This document shows positions 49,955-58,502 of a DNA stretch of 64,000 nucleotides, piece after piece. The DNA lies in assembly GCF_050624435.1 (NCBI RefSeq), contig NC_134546.1, forward strand, positions 44,161,501-44,225,500. The letters run 5' to 3'. Each line of letters begins with the position of its first letter. The first letter of the stretch is position 1. The notes beneath the pieces are model-generated. The model worked only from the letters and a program-made list of their open reading frames with translations. It was not told the origin of the DNA and searched no databases. Both the position numbers and the translations under genes were made by a program. Source of the stretch: Tenrec ecaudatus. Lineage: Eukaryota; Chordata; Mammalia; Afrosoricida; Tenrecidae.

Positions 49955-50726
49955 CTTGGCTGCAGTCCTTGCCGCGGAAGCCGGTCCTCGAGCAGTCGCA
50001 CACGGCCTGGTCGTCCACCACGGAGCACACCCCTCCGTTGAGGCACACCCCGCCCTCGCCCTCCTCGCCGGCCTCGCAGGGGCTCCCCCCGCCGCTGCTG
50101 GGGGGCTCGTCGTCCAGCTTCACCTCCCCGCTGTCCACCGGCAAGGCCTGCGACGCGTTGACCCGCACGTCACGGATCCACCCTTTGAAGGGCTCGCGCT
50201 CGCGCACGGCAGCCAAGGTCAGCTTGAGCGCGGCGGCGCGCAGCTCGGGCGGGAGCCCCCCGACGAAGAGGCCGCTGAACACCGTCATGTCCCTGCGCTT
50301 GGACTTGACCTCCACCCACTTGGCCTCGCCCTGGTCGATGTAGAGGGTGGTGTTGCGGAACTGGCGGCGGAGGCGCACACTGTGCCAGGCGCCGTCGTTG
50401 ACGGGCGTGTCGGCCAGGAGCGTGGCGGGCTCGGCGCAGAAGATGGAAAAGCTGAGCTGCAGGCGACCCCCGCGCGTCAGGATGAGCTCCAGGAAGTCGC
50501 AGAAGCCCTCGTCGTCGAAGTAGAGCACGAGGCCGCGGGCGCTGCGCGTCTTCAGCTGGAAGCTCATCTCGCTCTCGCAGCAGGCGTTCCACTTGGGGAA
50601 GCGCGTCCACTGGCCCTCAGCGCCCGGGAACTCCAGCCCGCTGCCCAGCTCGGCCCAGCAGCCCAGGAGCAGCAGCGAGAGGCACAGCAGCAAGCAGCCC
50701 CCGCGCTGCAGAAGCGCCGTCCCCAT
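49955..50726 (-). CDS. NRXN1: Neurexin-1 alpha, first coding exon (partial CDS, 257 codons plus one base)
   Basis: Neurexin-1 alpha is a presynaptic single-pass adhesion receptor that binds neuroligins, LRRTMs and cerebellins across the synapse. This exon encodes its N-terminus. Residues 1 to about 30 are a signal peptide (hydrophobic run CLLLCLSLLLLGC), and the expected mature start is LEFPGAEG. Residues about 31-204 are LNS1/laminin-G domain 1. Residues 217-255 are EGF-like domain 1 with six cysteines (217, 228, 234, 243, 245, 255). N-glycosylation sequons are at N125 (NTT) and N190 (NAS). The ATG at 50726-50724 matches the known start MGTALLQRGG; the upstream in-frame codons contain no other ATG. 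Reading frame ends at Gln257 plus one G at the donor CCAAG|GTAAGG (intron begins 49954), so phase is 1, as expected for the Q-E junction of the human protein. Translation beyond 49955 is intron and only encodes low-complexity proline and serine. There are no frameshifts or stops. Identity rests on near-complete agreement with the human protein as I remember it. Confidence 0.97.
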
Positions 50727-50800
50727 GCTCGGGGCTGGGGTGCGGCGGGGGGGTGCCGGGGCCGACAGGGTCACAACGGTCCGGGACACCGTGATGTCGA
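50727..50800 (-). other. NRXN1: 5' UTR part of NRXN1 first coding exon with candidate splice acceptor
   Basis: Just upstream of the ATG, the minus strand reads a strong pyrimidine tract ending in CCCCTCCAG, followed by TCGACATCAC. This is a good acceptor, with its AG at 50802-50801, so the exon would run from 50800 down to 49955. Two weaker AGs lie further upstream in the same tract, so the exact edge is an inference. The short leader is CpG-rich and has no ATG. Confidence 0.6.
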
Positions 50801-52931
50801 CTGGAGGGGCCGGGGAGGAAGAGGGCTGGAGGGGGAGGCTGCAGTCGGAGGGGGGTACCCACCTCTAGCTAGCTCTTTTTTTCTTCTTCTTCTTCCAACA
50901 GCCCTGCCCTCTCTCCCGATAGTCACCCCCCCAATGGGAAAATGGACACCCCAGTGGGGCAGGGCAGCCACAGAACTTCCAGACCCAAGGCGGGGGACAC
51001 TTTGGAGGCAACGTCCTGGATGAGGGGTCACGAGAAGCCAAGAGGAATCATGGATCCGTGCGGGCCCCAGGAGTTGGTTCGGGGTGGTGCTCACAGAGAC
51101 TTCCTTCACTCCTCAAGTGCCATCGTCTGGTCGGTACCTCCAGTGGTCGGAGGCCCGAAGAGTCAGGTAAGGAGCAGACACTTGTTCTTCGGGAATTGCC
51201 AGCAGTCAGCAGTGAACCAAGATCCTCGGATGCTGGTGTCTCTGGTGTTTCTTCCCTAAGCCGATGGGTCCCAAGCCAGAGGGCAGAATGGCACCCTTGC
51301 CCTTATCCTGGACACCACTAATCAACCTCAGGGCCGCTTTACGGGCCTGCTTCTTTTCTCATAGCGTGGACTTCCTGCATTGCTGTAGCCAAAGGAGAAT
51401 CTCTTGAGCATGAACACACAGGATGGATTTTGCCTCTCCTTTGTCTGTCCTCCGCAGCAGGGTTCAAACCCAGACACTGTGAAACAGATCAGCTGTTAAA
51501 TGTGGCAACCACAACATGTCCTTTACTGTTCATGCCTCCTCTGACCATGCTAAGATGCCAGCATATCAATTGGCTCTGTGTTGTTGATGTACTTTGGCTT
51601 AATTTTGTCTTTTTTTTATAAGACCAAGAAATCTGCAGAGAATTAAAATAAAAATTAAATTCTACAGTAATGTATCGTCTCCTATACATTATTACTCAGC
51701 TCAGAAAATGGTATGCAATTGCTGCTGTTAATAAGACAGAGTTAACCTTACTAAATGGCACTTATGTGCCCTGACCTACAAATAAGCTCGACCACCACCT
51801 ACTAGTTAGCATCGCATTTAAAATCTCCATTACATCCTGGTAGTTTATTATAACTCTTAGTAGTTAACCTCCCAACAACTTTTAAATAGTAACTTCTTTA
51901 TGGTTACATTTTACTTTTTCCAAGAAAGCTTAATATTCAAAATACATATAAGTGTCTGCGTGTGTGGGTGGGGGGGTGTTTTTTAAGGACTGCAAATAGC
52001 ATTGTCTGCTGGTTAAAACAATATAAATACAGCCTATCTAGATTTCAGTTCATAGCAGATTTCACAACAGGCAAAGTATAGCAAACTGTGGGCCGGAAGC
52101 TGCCTGCTTGGATTTGTGCAGCATACTTCCCATTTTCTCTTATATTCAGAGAAAAAAAAGGACTATTTATTGTTTCTTGTGGGTCTGCTTTAATTTTTTT
52201 AATTAAAAGAACAATGGTTTTAGGAGAAGATTCCTAATTGAGACCACATATGCATTTATTTTTTGCCACCATTTAGTCCACAATTGCCACATTACTTCAT
52301 CTAAAGCTGGGGAAAGTATTTAATATTTCACCGAGCAGTGTACTGGTCTTAACTCCTCCTTCTCCTTATCTGGTTGCCAGCCCAGAACAGTAGTTGGTAT
52401 GCATGTCACCTCAGCTGTTAGGGTTCCAGGAGACTCTGATTCAAAATCATATGTTTGAACTGTTCACTACACCTTTAAAGCACCTCTTTTCATAAACTCC
52501 TTGAAATGACATGGACATCGTAAAGCGTGAACTGGTCCTAAGCCATTCTTCTTTTTACTTACAAATGCTCTCATCATGAAAAAGAAACCACACTGGATCA
52601 TCTGGTCATATCAAACCAATGGATTTCCCTGATCATTCCCCATGATCTACTGACTCACAAACCTGCACAAACTCACACAGAACACATACACACCATTTAT
52701 CGCCTGGACACAGATGTTCGCTGTCCAATTAACACTTTTTTTCCTTACAAGCTGAAACTGGCAGTAATTTATGGCACCGCATTGTGCTGCTGCTCCTCCA
52801 TGGAAGGAACCGAGAGCATTTCTCTTCAGTACAGAGCAATCCCTACAGGTGTCAGCTGAGAGCCACCAAGCTAGGGGATCCCACTTCAAGTTCCTCCCTA
52901 GATGATTTTGATGCCTGGTTCTCTCCTTTTC

Positions 52932-52967
52932 AACACACACGCACACACACACACACACACACACACC
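52932..52967 (+). repeat. CA microsatellite
   Basis: CA units with one CG interruption, located in NRXN1 intron 1. Confidence 0.95.
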
Positions 52968-53413
52968 TCACTGTAAAAGAAAATCAAACATCTCGGCTGC
53001 TTATTTATTGTGGCTGATAAATGCTCACTATCAGCAAAAATTGATCATTTCTCTTCTGTATACCAAACCGAAGGTAGGTGCTCTTAGAAATCATTCTTAA
53101 ATTGTATAATATTTAATACACGCTCATATTTCATTGAACTTGGAATCTGCCGATTTTTTAGTCATTTATTCAATAAATCTGGAATGTCATAGTGTTTTGA
53201 TTCCATCCACAAGCTTGTGTGTTAGAAAGCCAATTATGTGGTTGTTGCTGGAGCTGATTATTTTTATTAGTTACTACTACATAGATCACATAACTCCTTT
53301 TTGCCCCTCCCTCCTTCTCACTTCCATTAATGTACATCTTGGCAATTTTTTTTTAAGGAATGAAAGAGAAGAAGGGCGGAATGCCTAGAATACTATGCAC
53401 ATATTCTTATCAC

Positions 53414-53440
53414 GGGGGGGTGGGGGGGTGGGGGGGGAGG
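53414..53440 (+). repeat. G-run block with G-quadruplex potential
   Basis: Three runs of seven to eight Gs separated by single T or TG, followed by GG. The composition meets the usual quadruplex pattern of four G-tracts with short loops, since the long runs can supply more than one tract. It lies in NRXN1 intron 1 on the template strand. Confidence 0.8.
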
Positions 53441-54395
53441 CTGACTGGGTCTCCCAGCATCTCAGAGAAAGCTCATTGTGAGGGAGAGAGAATTTGTATT
53501 TTTATGGAGAAAGAGGATTCTCTCTAGGTGCAGGACAAACCTGGTGAGTTCACCAATTAGTGTAGGAAATAAAAGGATCTGAAAAAACAACCTTACTGCA
53601 GCCAAAAGAAGAAGCGCTCTAATTCAAAAGCAGACTAACAGCCTCATTAATCTTTTCTTTCTTTTGTAGAATCAAATTCATCCCCAAGATACTAGAATGA
53701 TCGATAGAATATGTTCATCAGCTGCAGCTACATTTATTTTAATATGCTTATAATAGCACACTCACATATATATTTTTCCAAGTCCCCTTCAACATGTACT
53801 GTCTTAATGAACCTGAAATCTTTGGAAGATTTTAAAGAAGTGGCTATCTTTTTGCTCCTGACTATTGCAAAGTCCCTTAATACCAATGCACGCCCAAAAT
53901 TCTCCCTGGCTTTCCCGCCCAGTCTCTGAACCCCATCCCTAATCTCAGTGCAGTTTCTTGGAACCGACTGCACAGATTAAGGATAGGCACAGCATGGGGC
54001 TGATGGAGAAGGAATAAAACAATATAGGGTGTATTTTATCGCTTTGATTTAGAAACTGCTCATTCTCGTCGTCCTTTTGCTAATAAATCACTGCATTTAG
54101 GCTTTAAGTTATTACTCCAGTTCCACCATCTCATCTGCTTATCATCTATTTAAAATGCTCCACGCAAAACAGCCAAGGTCTACACTCCCCCACCTCCCAC
54201 CACCCATCCTTTTCTTTGCATTTGTGGCAGATTCTGGCTCAGTTACAACAGGAAAGATATCCTTCTCCAGCTTGCCTCACCGCAACCCCTCCCCCCAACC
54301 CAAATTGAGCTTCTTTACCTGCCCGATTATTTCCTTTAGCTCGAGCCAGAGACTGAAGCATGCATCGGTCAAAGAGAATTTCCTGAGGTCTATGT

Positions 54396-54668
54396 CTAAG
54401 GCGACTGCCGCTGCCTTTTCAGAGGCGTCAGGCTTGAGCGTCTATCTCCAGGAGTGCGGGAGGGGAGAACAGCCAGCGGAGGGGAGCAGGAGGAGGTGGA
54501 GGAGGAGGAGGAGGAGGAGGAGGAGGAGAAGGAGGAGGAGGAGGAGGAGAGGGAAAGAGCTAGGAAGGAGGAGGAGGAGGGGGTAGAACCCAAGAAGGCT
54601 GGGTTACGTGACGCTGGGTGCTGTCCTTCTGAAAGAGAAGGGCGGAGCTGAGCTCTCTGCAGTACCAT
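54396..54668 (-). other. Upstream ORF (90 codons, poly-serine) in the NRXN1 leader
   Basis: An ATG at 54668 on the minus strand opens 90 codons ending in TAG at 54396, entirely within the candidate exon 1. The middle of the peptide is almost all serine because the frame passes through the TCC repeat. The start context has T at -3 and G at +4, so it is a moderate to weak Kozak site. It resembles no protein I know. If exon 1 is used, ribosomes would meet this ORF before the neurexin ATG, so it could reduce translation of the main frame. Whether the peptide is made is unknown; the ORF could be a by-product of the repeat. Confidence 0.4.
54480..54585 (+). repeat. GGA trinucleotide repeat in NRXN1 leader region
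   Basis: Mostly perfect GGA units with a few AGA and GGGA interruptions. On the minus (sense) strand this is a TCC tract within the candidate exon 1, so it would be transcribed into the 5' UTR and sets the serine run of the upstream ORF. Confidence 0.9.
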
Positions 54669-54858
54669 GGAGAGCGCCGGGCCCGTCCTCGGCCGCTGGA
54701 GCAGAGGGACTCGCGCTCCGCGCAGCCCTGCAAATCCCGACGCTGCGGACCCAGGCGTCTCTACCTTTGCCGTGTCCCCCAGGCCGAGGTAGTCCGATTC
54801 TGGAGGCGGAGACCTGCCGCTAGCACTTCTAACTTGTCACTTCCCTCCCTCATCGAGA

Positions 54859-54949
<91 letters not shown>

Positions 54950-55520
54950 CGTAGCCTACTGAGCATGCCCAGGCCCCTGCTAGACCCACGGAAGGATGTG
55001 TGGAGATTCCACTTCTCCAGGGTTTATTCGGGATTGGGCGAGGGTACCTGAGAGAGTGCCAGCGAGGGGCTCGGCTGCCAAGGGGAAGGGACCAAGCAGC
55101 CCTCGATTCCAAAGGAGCTTTGGCTTTCCTTGGACCCTTTGGTTTCTTCCTTGGAAACCTTGAAAAACTGCAGTTTTTTTTTCCAGGAATGCAAGGACAG
55201 GCGGAATTCACGGAGGCGCTAGCAATTGCCAAGGTGCAACGTCTTTGCCCCACCCCTTTTGTGGACTTAGCCTGAGTGCGCACAGCACACACCGAGCGTC
55301 TGCTCCTGCCCAGCCACACAGACCCGGAGAGACCTGCCAGGCTCACGCACCAACTCTAGGACCAAGCCCCAGTGCGTCTGATCGGGTGCTTTCTGCCTTG
55401 CCCCTTGGCTGCCCTCAGCTTTCAGTGTTCTGCCTGGGTCAGGGTCATTCCCAGTGAAAGCCAAGTTCTTTGCCTAATTAACTCTTCCCTCGGTCTTCCC
55501 CTTCCTTTTGCTTTCGGTGA
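54640..55520 (-). promoter_or_regulatory. NRXN1: Candidate NRXN1 alpha promoter region
   Basis: This GC-rich stretch with many CG dinucleotides lies around and upstream of the candidate exon 1. No obvious TATA box is seen, which fits a CpG-type promoter with dispersed starts. It contains the 90-bp GA run (54855-54944). The placement depends on the exon 1 call. Confidence 0.4.
54855..54944 (+). repeat. GA dinucleotide microsatellite (about 45 units)
   Basis: A nearly pure GA run with one GGG interruption near the left end. On the NRXN1 sense strand it reads CT. It lies at the 5' side of the candidate exon 1 and may overlap the core promoter or leader. Its length suggests polymorphism and possible assembly error. 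Confidence 0.95.
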
Positions 55521-56094
55521 ACCCCGGAGACAGTAAAAACTCCTGCGAAGCTCTCACTGTGTAACTGGGCATGTTCACTATGCGTGATTGGGCCTGGTGA
55601 GAGAGGAATTAAGGCTAAGGCAGTTTACAGAAGAGGCGTTAGGGAAGCCCGCCTCCCTGGCCTTAAATGTGGTGTACACCCTGTGTCCTGTGGACATTTA
55701 AATTAGTTACCACATTATATTACTAGCACGGGTCCATTTGGAAACAGAAACAGCAGATTTTTATTTCAATGTGACATACCTAATAGCCTCAGTCTCCACT
55801 GTTCTAAGGTAAGACTATTTCCTGTCTACATGCCATATAAAACAAGAATATAAGGAATAATCACATTTAGGAACACTGAAATGAAACACATTTCAATGCA
55901 ATATGCATTTCTTGCCAAATAATCCAGAACTCATTCACACGAAAAGCCTAATTATACTTCCAGTAATGTTGTAGAAGAGTCACACAAAGAGGGGAGTTAA
56001 AAGGCTTTAACTCTTTTATTGCTACCAGGAAGACAGAGTGAGTCAGTAGCTAAACATGTACTTGTGAGAAGAAAGCTGCTTAAGTTTGAAATTC
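55521..56094. other. NRXN1 upstream flank without genes
   Basis: Transition from GC-rich to AT-rich sequence; nothing recognised. Confidence 0.45.
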
Positions 56095-56245
56095 AACCTC
56101 TTCATGTTTAGCTGTGTGAACTCTGGTGCAGAATACTTAACCTTAGGACACCCCAGTCACCTCATCTGTAGAATGACAACATTGTAGCAGACACTTCATG
56201 AGATTAGTGCAATGATTAAGTCAGTATGTGATGTTTAGACTTCTG
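56095..56245 (+). mobile_element. MIR SINE
   Basis: TTCAACCTCTTCATG, AGCTGTGTGAACTCTGG, TACTTAACCTTAGGACAC, CTCATCTGTAGAATGACAAC in the order of MIR. Confidence 0.6.
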
Positions 56246-56261
56246 AGTTGAGTGAAAGACT

Positions 56262-56425
56262 CCAAACCCATTGCCACTGAGTCATCCAACTCACAGGGAC
56301 CCAAGACAGGGTTTCCAGGGCTTTGTAAATCCATACAGGAGCAGGAAACCTTACCTCTCTCCAGAGGAACAGCTGGTGGGTTTGAACTGATGATCTTGTG
56401 TTAGCAGTTCAACAGTCATTTCCCC
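56262..56425 (-). mobile_element. AfroSINE
   Basis: Antisense copy: CCAAACCCATTGCCACTGAG, ATCCAACTCACAGGGACCCA and GGTGGGTTTGAACTGATGAT. Confidence 0.7.
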
Positions 56426-56594
56426 CTATTTAGCTCTTCTGTTTGACCCATGTTCTAACACTATGAAATGGGAGTAACGGTGATTGTCAGTTTCTTTCCT
56501 AGAATTGCTTTGGAAACGTAATTAAATAACGGTGTACATGATTTAATAATGCATAAATATAATTTTAAATAATGGTAAGATAAATTTAGGGACC

Positions 56595-56800
56595 GAGCCC
56601 TGCAGTCGTAGTGGCTATGCATGGAGCTGAAATGTGCAAGATCAGCAGTGGAAACCCCCAGCTGCTCCTGGGAAGAAAGACAAGGCTTTCTACTCCAGTG
56701 AAGAGTGATACTCACAGAAACTCCCAGGGAGCAGCCCTCCTTAATCCTATGTGGTCTCTGTAACTCATATAATATTGACTGGGTGGCAGTGAGTTTGGGA
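56595..56800 (+). mobile_element. AfroSINE (sense)
   Basis: Sense copy with CCCTGCAGTCGTAGTGGCTA, AAGATCAGCAGTGGAAACCC, CAAGGCTTTCTACTCCAGTG and the 3' GGTGGCAGTGAGTTTGGG. A short insertion disturbs the third quarter. Confidence 0.7.
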
Positions 56801-56857
56801 AATGGGAAAAAAATAAATATCTCAGATTAAACGCGGATTATGTAAACTTTACCAAAG

Positions 56858-57011
56858 GGAGTCTACTTAATTCCAGGTCAATTTGTCATAGTGTGGAGGT
56901 TTGTGTGTTGCTGTGATGCTGGAAGCTATGTCGCTGGTATGTTGTTTCATTGCTGATGATCTAGTGAAGCGCTTCTGCAGGGCTGGTCCATGAAAGGAAA
57001 TTTTTCAGATA
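56858..57011 (+). mobile_element. RTE1-type LINE, 5' part (left of SSB insertion)
   Basis: The sequence around the phrase CAATTTGTCATAGTGTGG and GCTGTGATGCTGGAAGCTATG matches the 5' leader region of the afrotherian RTE1 LINE as I remember it. The match fades at about 57011, where the SSB retrocopy begins. The rest of the same element resumes at 58503. Confidence 0.65.
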
Positions 57012-58502
57012 GCCACAATGACCAAAAAAAATGGTGATAGTGAAAAAATGGCTGAGCTGGAAGTCAAAATCTGTCATAATATTAAGTATTCTTTTGATGA
57101 CTTTAATATGCCTCAGGATAATTTTTTTTAAGAAACAGATCAAACTAGTTGAAGGCTGGATACCACTGGAGATAATGATAAAATTCAAAAGGTTAAACTA
57201 AAAAAGACTTTAAATATAATGGTTAAAGCATTGAGCAAATCAAAGGTAGAGCTCATGGAAATGAGTGAAGATAAAACTAAAGGCAAAAGATCTCCAAGAA
57301 GACCTCTCCCTGAAGTCACCAATGAAGATAAGAATGAAGTAAAAAAGACCTGTTTATATTAAATGTTTTCCGACTGATGCAACCTTCGACGACATAAAAG
57401 AATGGTTAGAAGGCAAAGGGGAAATACTAAATATTCAGAGGAAAAGAACATTGCACAGAGCATTAAAGGGTTAATATTTGTTGCATGTAGAAGAATTGTA
57501 TGTACTGAGAAGTTCACTGAGACCCCTGGCCAGAAAGAAGTATAAAGACACACACCTGCTTTACAAGGATAATTACATTGCAAAAAGAGAATGAGGAAAG
57601 GGAGAGAAAAATTGGAAGCTAAACCAGAGCAAGAAGGAAAACAGAAGTTAGCAGAAATGGCTGATGTAAAATCTTTAGAGATAAAAATGGGCTGCTTGCT
57701 GAAATTTTCAGGTGACTTAGATGTTAGACCTTTAGGGAAGATTTGCACATCCTTTTTTGCAAGTCATGGAGAAATCGAATAGATAGACTTTGTCAAAGGA
57801 GCAAAAGAGGGAGTAATTCTATTTAAAGAAAGGCTTAAAATGTGATGGACAAAGACTCAAACAACAATAATCTACAATTAGATAAAAGGAGAAGGGACGT
57901 GGGAAGTAGTAGAAGGTGAAATGAAAAAAGCAGCACTGAAAAAAATCATGGAAGATCAAGAATCCCTGAACAACTCGAAGTCAAATGGTCGCAGATGTAA
58001 AGGAAAGGGAACAGGAAATAAGGTTGGCCAGGCTGAGTCGGCTAAAGGAAAAGCACAGTCTCAGGGCAAGAAAATTACATTTGACCGTGAGGATGAATAT
58101 GACGACAATGGTGGTGCAGCGGGACCAGTGAAAAAGGCAAGAGAAGAAGCAGACAAAGACGAACCTGCATCGAAACAGCAGAACACAGAAAACGGTTCAG
58201 GAGTTCAGAAGATTAATAAACCACTTTATCGTTCGATGTTTTGTCTTGGGGTTTTTTAATGTTTAATCTGCATTTCTCTTTGAGGATTTTTTGCAAGAAA
58301 ATAGAATTAGGTCCACTTCAATGTCCATGTGTAAGAAAGGAAGATATTTGTGTTGTTTTGTCTTTCAGTTATGAGGATTTGTTTTTAATGGATAGCTCTG
58401 TGTTAACAGATGATTCAAAAGGAATGTTCTTCCAATAAATTACCTCAATGAGGATATATTAGTATGAAATTTAATAAACTCTATGCTATATAAAAAAGAG
58501 CA
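57012..58502 (+). pseudogene. SSB: SSB (La autoantigen) processed pseudogene inside an RTE copy
   Basis: This is an intronless plus-strand copy of SSB, the La RNA-binding protein that protects the 3' ends of RNA polymerase III transcripts. It begins almost at the start codon (57018), so the 5' UTR is missing. Recognisable blocks in order are the La-motif remnant with KICHN, then EALSKSK-like, [12 protein letters not shown]-like (57375-57410), [42 protein letters not shown] and the C-terminal [20 protein letters not shown]. Many stops and frameshifts break it, including an early TAA near 57118 and a lost segment after 57460. The 3' UTR and AATAAA (58473-58478) are followed by a short A-run at 58492-58497. 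RTE1 sequence flanks it on both sides, so it inserted into that element. I found no clean target-site duplication. Confidence 0.9.

Larger units (their letters stand above)
49860..50880. promoter_or_regulatory. CpG-rich island over the NRXN1 first coding exon
   Basis: Base composition changes abruptly here from AT-rich intron to GC-rich sequence with dense CG dinucleotides, covering the whole first coding exon and its leader. This is typical of the NRXN1 alpha 5' region. I did not count observed/expected CpG; the borders are by eye. Confidence 0.7.
50801..54318 (-). other. NRXN1: NRXN1 intron 1 (about 3.5 kb)
   Basis: This is the region between the candidate exon 1 donor and the first coding exon acceptor. 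It is mostly AT-rich and apparently free of recent SINEs. It holds a CA microsatellite at 52932-52967 and a G-run block at 53414-53440. I see no convincing coding sequence. The scarcity of young repeats so close to the start of a developmental gene may mean that conserved regulatory elements lie here, but I cannot show that. Confidence 0.5.
54319..54950 (-). other. NRXN1: Candidate non-coding exon 1 of NRXN1 alpha (5' UTR)
   Basis: About 3.5 kb upstream of the first coding exon there is a GC-rich block whose minus strand ends in GGGCAG|GTAAAG, a near-ideal splice donor (exon end 54319). Its distance and order fit the human NRXN1 alpha layout, where a non-coding exon lies about 4 kb before the first coding exon. 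The block holds a TCC/GGA repeat (54480-54585), a 90-codon upstream ORF and, toward its 5' side, a GA/CT run. The transcription start is not visible; 54950 is only a provisional limit. Alternative donors inside it (for example AAAG|GTAGAG near 54770) look weaker. Confidence 0.5.

Noticed and set aside
49641-51023. A 460-codon open frame on the plus strand opposite the NRXN1 exon
   Set aside because: It is antisense to a strongly supported coding exon in GC-rich DNA, where stops are rare, and it starts in the GGA tract. Its product is arginine/alanine-rich low-complexity sequence with no domain.
54837-55346. A 169-codon minus frame across the GA run, and neighbouring 54155-54586 plus frame
   Set aside because: Both owe their length to simple repeats (Leu-Ser and Arg runs). 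No homology and no splice support.
57921-58259. La-protein C-terminal frame as a functional small gene
   Set aside because: It is the last open piece of the SSB processed pseudogene, with stops and frameshifts upstream and no start of its own.
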